Part shown: piece by piece, positions 56,701 to 64,000 of the stretch
How positions within the stretch are numbered: the first letter of the stretch is position 1
Layout of the letters: every line of letters begins with the position of its first letter
NCBI RefSeq assembly: GCF_900109605.1
Contig: NZ_FOAM01000002.1
Location: 310,001 to 374,000 of the forward strand
Length of the DNA: 64,000 nucleotides
Direction: 5' to 3'
Origin: Xaviernesmea oryzae
GTDB taxonomy: Bacteria > Pseudomonadota > Alphaproteobacteria > Rhizobiales > Rhizobiaceae
Made by a program: the position numbers and the translations under genes
Notes under the pieces: model-generated
Databases searched by the model: none
The model's input: the letters and a program-made list of their open reading frames with translations, nothing else
What the model was told of the DNA's origin: nothing

Positions 56701-57743
56701 GGCGCGGTCCGTTCGATCGTTTTGTCCTTCTGCATGCCGACGGCTGGCGCAGCCGGCCCGGCGGGCTTGGCGAACGCGGCCAGATGCGACATGCGCGGCG
56801 ACTGGATCAGAAGGATCAGCACGATGATCGCCGCCTTGATGATCAGATTGAATTCCGGCGGAAAACCCGAAAGCAGGATGCCGGTGTTGACCGACTGGAT
56901 GATCATGGCGCCGATCAGCGAGGCGATGATGCTGAAGCGACCGCCCAGCAGCGAGTTGCCGCCGACCACGACGGCCAGGATCGCATCCAGCTCAAGCCAG
57001 AGACCGGCATTGTTGGCGTCGGCCCCGCGAATATCGGCGGTGACGACCAGGCCGGCGAGCGCGGCGCACAAGCCGGAAAGCATATAGGCCGACATCAGGA
57101 AGGCCGGCGCCTGGATGCCGGAGAGCATGGCCGCCCGCCGGTTGACGCCAGTCGCCTCGATCATCAGGCCAAGCGCGGTGCGCCGAACGATCAACGCCAC
57201 GGCTATGCCGAAGACCAGCCAGAGCACGACAGGCATGGGCAGGCCGAAGACGCTGCCGCTGCCGATGAAGATCAGGCCCGGATCGTTGAAGGTGAGGATC
57301 GCACCCTCGGTGATCAGCTGGGCGATACCGCGTCCGGCCACCATCAGCACCAGCGTGGCGACGATGGGCTGAATATTCAGGAAGGCGACGAGAACGCCGT
57401 TCCACAAGCCGCAGAGAAGACCGATTCCCAGGCTCATGGCCAGGGTGACGACGAGCGGATCACCGCGCACGCTGGAGGATGCGGCAACGGCGCCGCAGAT
57501 GGCCATGACGGCGCCGACCGAGAGATCGATGCCGCGCGTGGCGATCACCAGCGTCATGCCCACCGCCAACAGCGCCACCGGCGCACCGCGGTTCATGACG
57601 TCGATCAGGCTGCCATAGAGGCGGCCATTCTGCATCTCGACGGTGAAGAACCCGGGAAAACTCAGCCAGATCAGCAGGAGGATGGCGACCAGCGCCACGA
57701 TCTGCGGCAGAAGCCGCCAGCCCAAAGCCTTCGCGCCACTCAT
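56697..57743 (-). CDS. ytfT: Sugar ABC transporter permease YtfT
   Basis: First permease of the importer, 348 residues, BPD_transp_2 type. LLAVGMTLVIATRGIDLSVGAVMAICGAV, AFLNIQPIVATLVLMVAGRG and LDAILAVVVGGNSLLGGRFSIIASLIG mark the family. The C-terminal cytoplasmic tail is about 30 residues with several prolines. Overlaps ytfR and yjfF by four bases each, giving a tightly coupled ytfR-ytfT-yjfF-regulator unit. Confidence 0.9.
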   Translation of the reverse strand: MSGAKALGWRLLPQIVALVAILLLIWLSFPGFFTVEMQNGRLYGSLIDVMNRGAPVALLAVGMTLVIATRGIDLSVGAVMAICGAVAASSSVRGDPLVVTLAMSLGIGLLCGLWNGVLVAFLNIQPIVATLVLMVAGRGIAQLITEGAILTFNDPGLIFIGSGSVFGLPMPVVLWLVFGIAVALIVRRTALGLMIEATGVNRRAAMLSGIQAPAFLMSAYMLSGLCAALAGLVVTADIRGADANNAGLWLELDAILAVVVGGNSLLGGRFSIIASLIGAMIIQSVNTGILLSGFPPEFNLIIKAAIIVLILLIQSPRMSHLAAFAKPAGPAAPAVGMQKDKTIERTAP

Positions 57744-59254
57744 GATGCGCGTCTCCTGTCCTGTCCGGCAATCGCCTCGACAATGTTTTCGGTGGTCACG
57801 TCGCCGCCGACCAGTTCGGCCACATGCTCGCGGTCGCGCAAGACGATGACGCGATGGCTATAGGCGACCAGCTCGTCCAGCTCGGACGAAATCACCAGAA
57901 GCGACATGCCTTGCGCGCAGAGGCTCTCGATCAGCCGGATAATTTCGGCATGGGCGCCAACGTCGATGCCGCGCGTGGGCTCGTCCAGAATCAGAAATTC
58001 CGGATTGGTGGCGAGCCAGCGCGCGAGGATCGCCTTCTGCTGATTGCCGCCCGACAAGAGGCGGATCGGCTTCTCGCGGTCGGTGGTGCGGATATCCAGC
58101 GCTTTGATGTAACGATCTGCCAGCGCGTCCTGCTCCTTGCGCGAAAGCGGGCGCATCCAGCCGCGTCGGGCCTGGAGGGCCAAGGCGATATTTTCGCGCA
58201 CGGAGAGATCGCCGATAATGCCGTCGACCTTGCGATCTTCGGGACAGAAGCCGAAGCCTCTGGCAATCGCCGCACGCGGCGATGCCAGCGAGAGACGCTC
58301 GCCTTCCCGCTCGCATGTGCCGCTGTCGGCGGTCTCGACCCCGAAAAGCAGCTCCGCCGTTTCCGTGCGGCCCGAGCCGAGCAACCCGGCCATACCGACC
58401 ACCTCACCCTGGCGGATTTCAAGATCGAAGGGCTTGATCTTGCCGGTCTTGCCAAGTCCATGAAACGCATAGCGCACCGGCCCGGCATTCTCGACATGCG
58501 TATCGGCTGCCTTTTCGGTGGCATGCAGCTCGTGACCGAGCATCATGGTGACGAGATCCTTGCGCGGCAGCTGCGCAGTCTCGCGCGTGCCGACAAGACG
58601 GCCGTTGCGCAGCACGGTGATGCGGTCGGAGATCGCATAGACCTGCTCGAAGAAATGGGTGATGAAGACAATGCCCAGGCCCTTCGCCTGAAGGTCGCGC
58701 ACAATGCGGAAGAGCATGCGCACTTCCTGCGCATCCAGGCTTGCCGTCGGCTCATCGAGAATGAGAACCTTGCCGGAGAGATCGACCGCGCGGGCAATGG
58801 CGATCACCTGCTGGACGGCGACCGAATAGCTCGCCAGTGGTGCGCTGACGTCGATGTCCATGTCGTAGCCCGCCAGCAGCGCCCGGGCGCGCCGGTTCAT
58901 CTCGCCGGGCGCCACGAGGCCGAAGCGGCGTGGCTGACGACCGAGAAACAGGTTTTCCGCGACTGAGAGATTGGGCAGGAGATTGACCTCCTGATAGACC
59001 GTGCCGATGCCGAGCTTTTGCGCGTCCAGCGGATCGCGCGGGTCGATCGGCACGCCATCGAGCTCGACGCGGCCACCGTCGCGGCGGTAGGCGCCCGTCA
59101 GGCATTTGATCAGGGTCGATTTGCCGGCGCCATTTTCGCCGAGCAGCGCATGGACTTCACCGCGACGCAGCTCGAAATCGACGCCATCCAGCGCGCGGGC
59201 GCCCGGAAAGGTCTTGACGATGCCGGTGGCGGTGAGAACGGCGGACGAAGCCAT
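57740..59254 (-). CDS. ytfR: Sugar ABC transporter ATP-binding protein YtfR
   Basis: A tandem ATPase of 504 residues. The first module has Walker A LLGENGAGKSTLIK near 36-49 and a weak signature (VAVQQVIAIARAV); the second has a degenerate Walker A GLLGSGRTETAEL and a good signature LSGGNQQKAIL, then ILDEPTRGIDVGAH. This asymmetry is typical of ribose/galactose-type ATPases. The 286-base gap to ytfQ and the AAGGG upstream of ATG at 59254 suggest the two may share a promoter with differential expression. Confidence 0.92.
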   Translation of the reverse strand: MASSAVLTATGIVKTFPGARALDGVDFELRRGEVHALLGENGAGKSTLIKCLTGAYRRDGGRVELDGVPIDPRDPLDAQKLGIGTVYQEVNLLPNLSVAENLFLGRQPRRFGLVAPGEMNRRARALLAGYDMDIDVSAPLASYSVAVQQVIAIARAVDLSGKVLILDEPTASLDAQEVRMLFRIVRDLQAKGLGIVFITHFFEQVYAISDRITVLRNGRLVGTRETAQLPRKDLVTMMLGHELHATEKAADTHVENAGPVRYAFHGLGKTGKIKPFDLEIRQGEVVGMAGLLGSGRTETAELLFGVETADSGTCEREGERLSLASPRAAIARGFGFCPEDRKVDGIIGDLSVRENIALALQARRGWMRPLSRKEQDALADRYIKALDIRTTDREKPIRLLSGGNQQKAILARWLATNPEFLILDEPTRGIDVGAHAEIIRLIESLCAQGMSLLVISSELDELVAYSHRVIVLRDREHVAELVGGDVTTENIVEAIAGQDRRRAS

Positions 59255-59540
59255 CCAACTGTCCCTTCTGTGAATGATGTGTATTGCCTGGAGGCAAAGC
59301 CATGTTCAGGCAGGCACGGAGGCGCCAAGCGGCCCGGAAAGACAGCGCGTGACCCCGGGGAAGCCGGCGCGACGGCAAGATCCCGCGCCCAAAACGCGCA
59401 GGAGATGCAGCGATATCTCCATTTCGCGCGCAGCTCGTCGCCAGATCGCATCCGGTCGAAGACATCGCGCAGGCCGGGCGATCGGTCCGAAAGACCGGCG
59501 TCGGGAGAGAGTTCCCGCCGCCGGCCGCAAGCTCAAAGGC

Positions 59541-60503
59541 TTAGTAGCCCAGGCCCTTCTTCTGCTCATAGACGGCCTTCGGGTCGTCCTTCTGGGTGTA
59601 GAGCTTGGATTCGGTCTGGATCCACTTCGGCGGCTCCTTGCCATCCTTCTTATAGGCGGCGAGTGCGTCGAAGGCCGGGCCGGCCATGTTCGGGGTCAGC
59701 TCGACCGTGGCGTTAGCTTCGCCGGCAGCCATGGCCTGGAAGATATCCGGAACAGCGTCGATCGATACGACGAGAATGTCCTTGCCCGGCTTCAGACCGG
59801 CTTCCTTGATCGCCTGGATGGCGCCGACGGCCATGTCGTCATTATGCGCGTAGAGTGCGCAAATGTTCTTGCCGCCGCCTTCGGCCTTCAGGAAGCTTTC
59901 CATGACTTCCTTGCCCTTGGTGCGGGTGAAGTCGCCGGTCTGGCTGCGGACGATCTTCAGGTTGTCGTGGCCCTTCAGCGCCTGCTCGAAGCCCTTCTTG
60001 CGGTCGATGGCCGGCGACGAGCCGGTCGTACCCTGAAGCTCGACCACATTGCAGGGCTTGCCGGCAACGGTGTCCACCAGCCACTTGCCGGCGACATTGC
60101 CTTCGTGAACCAGGTCAGAGGTCACTGCCGTCAGGTAGAGGTCCTTCGGCGCATCGACCGTACGGTCGAGCAGAACGACCGGGATCTTGGCATCCTTGGC
60201 CTCGGTCAGCACTTCATCCCAACCGGTGGCGACGACGGGTGCGATCAGGATCGCGTCCACGCCCTGGGCGATGAACGAACGAACGGCCTTGATCTGGTTT
60301 TCCTGCTTCTGCTGAGCATCGGCGAACTTCAGATCGATACCGCGCTTTTCGGCCTGCTGCTTCGTCAGCGTGGTCTCGGCGGCGCGCCAACCAGACTCGG
60401 AGCCGATCTGTGAAAAGCCGACCGTCATATCCGCCGCATGGGCGGAGCCGAACAGGCAGGCGGCCAGAACCGTGGCACTGGCAAGTGCAGTCTTCAACGT
60501 CAT
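59541..60503 (-). CDS. ytfQ: Galactofuranose-type substrate-binding protein YtfQ
   Basis: Periplasmic sugar-binding protein, 320 residues (E. coli YtfQ 318). Signal peptide about 1-23 (ending AHA). Family features: DMTVGFSQIGSESGWRAAETT, VRSFIAQGVDAILIAPVVATGWDEVL, VELQGTTGSSPAIDRKKGF and ALYAHNDDMAVGAIQAIKEAG. In E. coli YtfQ binds galactofuranose; specificity here is inferred from similarity. ATG at 60503 with GGGAG 8 nt upstream. First gene of the operon; a dyad upstream may bind the FadR-type regulator. Confidence 0.92.
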   Translation of the reverse strand: MTLKTALASATVLAACLFGSAHAADMTVGFSQIGSESGWRAAETTLTKQQAEKRGIDLKFADAQQKQENQIKAVRSFIAQGVDAILIAPVVATGWDEVLTEAKDAKIPVVLLDRTVDAPKDLYLTAVTSDLVHEGNVAGKWLVDTVAGKPCNVVELQGTTGSSPAIDRKKGFEQALKGHDNLKIVRSQTGDFTRTKGKEVMESFLKAEGGGKNICALYAHNDDMAVGAIQAIKEAGLKPGKDILVVSIDAVPDIFQAMAAGEANATVELTPNMAGPAFDALAAYKKDGKEPPKWIQTESKLYTQKDDPKAVYEQKKGLGY

Positions 60504-60554
60504 GATAAAGTCTCCCTAAACGCTGCTCCTCAACAGCTGGGCACAAAAAATCAT

Positions 60555-60570
60555 ACAGTAATACTATTGT
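60555..60570. promoter_or_regulatory. Candidate GntR operator upstream of ytfQ
   Basis: On the minus strand ACAATAGTATTACTGT is a near-palindrome (12 of 16) centred on AGTA-T-TACT. The core TAGTATTACTG fits the FadR-type consensus TNGTNNNACNA except for the last base. It is about 52 bases before the ytfQ ATG, a suitable place for repression by the regulator at 54955-55716. Confidence 0.5.
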
Positions 60571-60647
60571 AAAGATGGAATCTCGGGTTTTCAGAGGAAT
60601 TGCCAAACGAGACGCGTAGGCGGACCGCGTGCCGTCCGAAATCATAA

Positions 60648-60691
60648 CGCCGCCTGCCTGAAAGGGACAAGCGGCGCTTTTTTTCAGGCAG
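60648..60691. repeat. Overlapping inverted repeats after the PhoX-type gene
   Basis: CTGCCTGAAA (60654-60663) and TTTCAGGCAG (60682-60691) are a perfect 10-bp stem. Overlapping this, CGCCGC (60648-60653) and GCGGCG (60671-60676) form a second stem followed by seven T on the plus strand. The two stems exclude each other. For the minus-strand PhoX-type gene the first stem lies 17 bases past the stop; for plus-strand RNA the second resembles a terminator, although no plus-strand gene ends here. Confidence 0.6.
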
Positions 60692-60707
60692 TTAAGTGCG
60701 TTTCAGC

Positions 60708-62339
60708 TTACTTCTTGGCGACGATCTCGTAGGTGATGTTGTCGCCATGCTGCTGCGTGTAGAACACGCGCCAGCCATTGGCGAAGGGTGTGGGAACCTT
60801 CATGCCCAACAGGCCCTCGATCGTCGCATTGCCGTCGGACACGTGGATACCGGTCAGTTCGTTGTCACCGTCGTTCTTGAAGCCGGTTTCCTCGCCCTTT
60901 TCGCTCAGCGCGCTGTCGATCGTCGCGGACGGATCGCGGCCTTCGGCGATGAAGCGGACAGGCTCGGCGCCCTTGGCATAATCCGCCTTCAGGTCGATCA
61001 GATAGCCGCTGTCGAGCGCCTTGCGCTGGCTATGCGCGGTGTCGCCGTCATCCTCGACGACGGCGATGGTATCACCATCCCAGAAGGCCAGGTTGTCGAC
61101 GCCCGAATGGGCGACATCGCCGAGATATGCCAGCGAAAGCTCGGCATCATCAGCGGACGGGTTGGCCTGCTTGATCTTCAAAACCGCGCCGAACCCACCA
61201 TATTCGCGACCAGCAGCCGTCTTGACATTGGTGTCGCCGGTCTCGGTAAAGTAGAATTCGGTGAAATCCTTCCCCGGGCGGAACAGGCCGTTCTCCGGAC
61301 GCTTCAGCGGCGAAGCGCCGGCTGCGCGGGCGCGTTCATAGGCGATGAAGGGCTCGGTGCCGTCCTTGTCGGTGTCATGCACCGTGACCCACTTGGCTTT
61401 TAGCGCCGTACCATAGGTGTGAAGCGCTTTGATGCCGGCCGACTTGATGTCGCCGTCGACATCGTCGGCATGGAAGGTGACCGGGGTGCCATCGGGCGCG
61501 GAATATTGCAGCGCCTGGAGCTTGCCGCCCTTGGACAAATCGGTCTTGTCCTTCGGCGTGAAGCGGTAGACGAAGGAGTTCGGCTGCTTGGCCTTTTCCA
61601 GCGTTTTTGAGGTCTTGCCGCCGGCATCTTCCACCAGCCAGATGTTACCATCCTTGTCGATCTGCACGCCTTCATAGGACGCATGGCCAAAAACACCATG
61701 CAGCGTCGTGACCTTTGAGGGATAATCGAGCGTCGCGATCCAGACGCCGCCCTGCTTGCCTTCCTCGGCGGTCAGCAGAAGCTTCTTGGCAAAGGGGTCC
61801 CAGGTCGAGCCGTCATAGGTCTCCAACGGCTGGCCTTCGATATCGTGGGTCGCCATCAGCGTCACACGATGCGCTTCGTCGGCATCGAGATTGATTCGGG
61901 TAAAGTAGCCCTGCGGCTTGCCGTCGATCTTGACGGCCGACTCATGGCCCTGGAACAGGAAATGCGTGCCGTAATCATAGGCCGGGTCCGCGCCCTTCTG
62001 CCCTTCCAGCACGAGATAGGTGTTCTTGTCCGGCTCGGTCTTGACCGCCTCGACGTCATGCGTCTTGGACTGCTGGTCGCCAGCCGCCGGCACCAGCGGA
62101 CCATCGCCCTGATAGCCATAGGAGTGGAAGATGCCGGTGGCGCCGTCGAGCTTCATCGCGCCCTTGGCGACGGCGATCTGGGAAAGTTCAGGCGAAAGAA
62201 CGGTTTCGGCCGGCTGGCCATCGACCTTTTCGACTGGCTTGGCGACATGCGTCGGATGCGCGGCGTCGCCCGCCATGGCGGGACAGAGAGAGGCGAACAG
62301 GCCGGCGGCAAGCGCGGTCGAATAAAGAAGTTTGGTCAT
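60708..62339 (-). CDS. PhoX/DUF839-type secreted protein
   Basis: A 543-residue exported protein of the DUF839 (PhoX-related) group, probably a beta-propeller phosphatase or phytase. Signal peptide about 1-24 (ending PAMAG). Features: GATGIFHSYGYQGDGPLVP, DYGTHFLFQGHESAVKIDG, GVQIDKDGNIWLVEDAGGKT, QPNSFVYRFTPKDKTDLSKG and VDNLAFWDGDTIAVVEDDGD. It lacks a twin-arginine signal, unlike classical PhoX. ATG at 62339 has GAGGAT upstream and a longer frame (to 62504) without a signal. Whether it is enzymatically active cannot be told. Confidence 0.82.
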   Translation of the reverse strand: MTKLLYSTALAAGLFASLCPAMAGDAAHPTHVAKPVEKVDGQPAETVLSPELSQIAVAKGAMKLDGATGIFHSYGYQGDGPLVPAAGDQQSKTHDVEAVKTEPDKNTYLVLEGQKGADPAYDYGTHFLFQGHESAVKIDGKPQGYFTRINLDADEAHRVTLMATHDIEGQPLETYDGSTWDPFAKKLLLTAEEGKQGGVWIATLDYPSKVTTLHGVFGHASYEGVQIDKDGNIWLVEDAGGKTSKTLEKAKQPNSFVYRFTPKDKTDLSKGGKLQALQYSAPDGTPVTFHADDVDGDIKSAGIKALHTYGTALKAKWVTVHDTDKDGTEPFIAYERARAAGASPLKRPENGLFRPGKDFTEFYFTETGDTNVKTAAGREYGGFGAVLKIKQANPSADDAELSLAYLGDVAHSGVDNLAFWDGDTIAVVEDDGDTAHSQRKALDSGYLIDLKADYAKGAEPVRFIAEGRDPSATIDSALSEKGEETGFKNDGDNELTGIHVSDGNATIEGLLGMKVPTPFANGWRVFYTQQHGDNITYEIVAKK

Positions 62340-62456
62340 GATATCCTCATGAGAATGGTCGCTGAACAAGCCTGCGCTAGCAAGCGGCGATGACAGTCTC
62401 GTGAACACCATGTGATCGATACGATGCGCGTCGAGGGAATGACGGGAAGCCGGAAT

Positions 62457-62490
62457 GCAAAACCCGGCGGCTCCTCTGGAACCGCCGGGC
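62457..62490 (-). terminator. Rho-independent terminator of bmpA
   Basis: On the minus strand CCCGGCGG and CCGCCGGG pair over 8 bp (62489-62482 with 62470-62463) and are followed by TTTTGC. About 40 bases after the bmpA stop. Confidence 0.87.
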
Positions 62491-62529
62491 TGAATTTTCC
62501 ACATGCGTTACGGCACAGGGGCCAGATGC

Positions 62530-63603
62530 TTACTTCGGCAGCTTGTCGTCCACGCCTTCGACGTAGAAGTTCATGCCGAGCAGCGTGCCGTCGTCAGCCT
62601 TCTCGCCTGCCTTCAGCCATGCAGAGCCATCCTGCTTGTTGATCGGGCCGGTGAAGGGATGCAGCTCACCTGACTTGATCTTGGCTTCGGTGTCTTCGGC
62701 CATCTTCTTCACGTCATCAGGCATGTTGGTGTAGGGCGCCATGGTCAGGATGCCGTCCTTCAGCCCGTCCCAAGACGATTCGCCGCCCTTCCAGGTGCCA
62801 TCCATGACGGCCTTGATGCGCTTGACGTAATAGGGGCCCCATGTGTCCATGATCGCGGTCAGCTGCGCCTTCGGGCCGGCCTTGATCTGGTCGAAGGCCT
62901 GGCCGAAGGCATGGATGCCGCGTTCCTCGGCAATCTGCATCGGCGCGGCCGAATCGGTGTGCTGGGTCAGGATGTCGACACCCTGGTCGATCAGCGCCTT
63001 GGCCGCATCGGCTTCCTTGCCGGCATCGTGCCAGGTGTTGACCCAGACGACCTTCATCTTGAAGTTCGGGTTGACCGACTTGGCGCCCTGCTCGAAGGCG
63101 TTGATGCCCATGACCACTTCCGGGATCGGCACGGACGCGATGTAGCCGGCAACGCCGGTCTTCGACATTTTCGCGGCGATCTGGCCGATGATGTAGCGGC
63201 CTTCGTAGAAGCGCGAATTGTAGGTGGTGACGTTCGGCGCGGTCTTGAAGCCGGTGGCATGCTCGAACTTCACCTTGGGGAACTTCTTGGCCACCTGCAG
63301 GGTCGGGTCCATGTAGCCGAACGAGGTGGTGAAGACGATCGAGCAGCCGGAGCGGGCGAGGCGTTCGATGGCGCGGGCCGCATCGGGGCCTTCCGGCACG
63401 TTCTCGACATATTGCGTCTCGACCTTGTCGCCCAGTTCCTTCTCGACATATTGCCGACCGACATCATGCGCCTGCGTCCAGCCGCCGTCGGTCTTCGGGC
63501 CGATATAGACGAAGCAGGCCTTGGTCTTGTCGGCGGCCTGGGCCGAAACGGCGGCCGTGGAGGCGGCGAGCGCGACGGCAAGGCTGATGATCATCTTTTT
63601 CAT
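62530..63603 (-). CDS. BMP family ABC transporter substrate-binding protein
   Basis: A 357-residue periplasmic binding protein of the BMP (PnrA/TmpC-like) family, which usually binds purine nucleosides. Signal peptide about 1-23 (ending VSAQA); no lipobox Cys. Features: CFVYIGPKTDGGWTQAHDVGRQY, FTTSFGYMDPTLQVAKKF, YNSRFYEGRYIIGQIAAKMS, GYIASVPIPEVVMGINAFEQGA and HTDSAAPMQIAEERG. ATG at 63603 has AGAGGA 9 nt upstream. Encoded after its partial permease on the same strand, with a repeat-filled 152-base spacer. Confidence 0.93.
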   Translation of the reverse strand: MKKMIISLAVALAASTAAVSAQAADKTKACFVYIGPKTDGGWTQAHDVGRQYVEKELGDKVETQYVENVPEGPDAARAIERLARSGCSIVFTTSFGYMDPTLQVAKKFPKVKFEHATGFKTAPNVTTYNSRFYEGRYIIGQIAAKMSKTGVAGYIASVPIPEVVMGINAFEQGAKSVNPNFKMKVVWVNTWHDAGKEADAAKALIDQGVDILTQHTDSAAPMQIAEERGIHAFGQAFDQIKAGPKAQLTAIMDTWGPYYVKRIKAVMDGTWKGGESSWDGLKDGILTMAPYTNMPDDVKKMAEDTEAKIKSGELHPFTGPINKQDGSAWLKAGEKADDGTLLGMNFYVEGVDDKLPK

Positions 63604-63643
63604 TGTTGTTTTCCTCTCGAGGTTGGATCCGTAGAGTCTTTTT

Positions 63644-63749
63644 AAGGCATCGAACCGAAAACCGAAATCGGTCCGATGCCCTAGGATTTTGTTTTTGCGT
63701 CGGATTTAGCCGAAAAGCGGTTCCCAATTTTCGGTCCGATGCTTTAGGT
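63644..63749. repeat. Pair of rhizobial palindromic elements (copies 2 and 3)
   Basis: The left unit (63646-63680) has arms GGCATCGAACCGA and TCGGTCCGATGCC, matching at 12 of 13. The right unit (63707-63749) contains AAGCGGTTCCCAATTTTC and TCGGTCCGATGCTTTAG; its minus strand matches the element at 44938-44974. Both share TCGGTCCGATGC. They lie between the permease and bmpA, where such a hairpin could stabilise or terminate mRNA. Confidence 0.7.
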
Positions 63750-63755
63750 CCGGTA

Positions 63756-64000
63756 TCAGCGCTCCGGCACAAAGGGCCGGCCGAGCGAGGCGGGCGTGTT
63801 GACCATCATCAGCCGCTTGTTGCGCGACATCATGACGAGAACGACGACGGTGGCAAGATAGGGAAGTGCGGACAAGAGCTGCGACGGAATGCCGAAGCCC
63901 AGCGCCTGCGCATGGAGCTGGCCAATGGTCACGCCGCCGAAGAGATAGGCGCCAGCCGCCACCCGTGCGGGACGCCAGGAGGCGAAAACGACGAGCGCCA
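63756..64000 (-). CDS. ABC transporter permease (5' end beyond window)
   Basis: The last 80 or so residues of a membrane permease: RPARVAAGAYLFGGVTIGQ, then QLLSALPYLATVVVLVMMSR and a short tail ending FVPER. This matches the C-terminus of BMP-associated nucleoside permeases (BPD_transp_2 type). The gene starts beyond the right edge. Position directly before bmpA on the same strand supports one nucleoside-type importer, presumably with a second permease and an ATPase further right. Confidence 0.85.
   Translation of the reverse strand, partial: ALVVFASWRPARVAAGAYLFGGVTIGQLHAQALGFGIPSQLLSALPYLATVVVLVMMSRNKRLMMVNTPASLGRPFVPER

Overview
The window is chromosomal DNA from an alphaproteobacterium of the Rhizobiaceae (Rhizobium/Agrobacterium-like). 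Supporting this are the high G+C, a LexA box of the alphaproteobacterial GTTC-N7-GTTC type, the glnB-glnA pair, the sdhE/mfd/recG cluster, petABC with a Tat-type Rieske protein, a PpiD-trpD-trpC-moaC-moeA run, DUF2865 and IalB proteins, and rhizobial-type intergenic palindromes. No plasmid, phage, IS, tRNA, rRNA or CRISPR sequence was recognised.

Layout. 1-3.5 kb: gyrA (cut by the left edge) and divergent marC. 3.5-4.1 kb: a parD-parE toxin-antitoxin pair. 4.2-7.7 kb: a three-gene MCE/Mla-type lipid transport operon (permease, ATPase, MCE protein). 8-12.3 kb: an MFS transporter, a divergent ABC exporter and a membrane-anchored endonuclease/exonuclease/phosphatase-fold protein. 12.6-15.6 kb: the cytochrome bc1 operon petABC, preceded by an unannotated Arg-rich 34-codon upstream ORF that overlaps the petA start. 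15.8-17 kb: a DUF2865 protein. 17.4-21.3 kb: divergent ssb and uvrA sharing a LexA box. 21.3-26 kb: DUF72, nnrD, and glnB-glnA behind a sigma54-like promoter. 26-31.3 kb: hspQ, IalB-like, a YejA-like binding protein, a FrnE-like DsbA protein and purC. 31.5-38.8 kb: sdhE-mfd facing recG, then a LuxR-type regulator. 39-45 kb: a phytase-like secreted protein, DUF502, glmS and glmU. 45-52.5 kb: a large membrane protein and the ppiD-trpD-trpC-moaC-moeA run. 52.9-54.7 kb: a GNAT enzyme and a CorC/HlyC-type protein. 55-60.5 kb: a galactofuranose-type ABC importer (ytfQ-ytfR-ytfT-yjfF) with its own FadR-type regulator. 60.7-64 kb: a PhoX/DUF839-type secreted protein, a BMP-family nucleoside-type binding protein and the end of its permease.

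Most content is core metabolism and genome maintenance: bc1 respiration, PII/glutamine synthetase, UDP-GlcNAc synthesis (glmS, glmU), tryptophan and molybdopterin synthesis, SOS repair and transcription-coupled repair. The accessory layer is the toxin-antitoxin pair, the sugar and nucleoside importers, the LuxR-type regulator and the secreted phosphoesterase-like proteins. I did not find a clearly new multi-gene system. The best leads are the upstream ORF coupled to petA, the absence of lexA after moeA together with an odd repeat- and terminator-bearing spacer there, the MCE operon followed by a toxin-antitoxin module where an auxiliary lipoprotein gene is usual, and Leu at the gyrase quinolone-resistance position.
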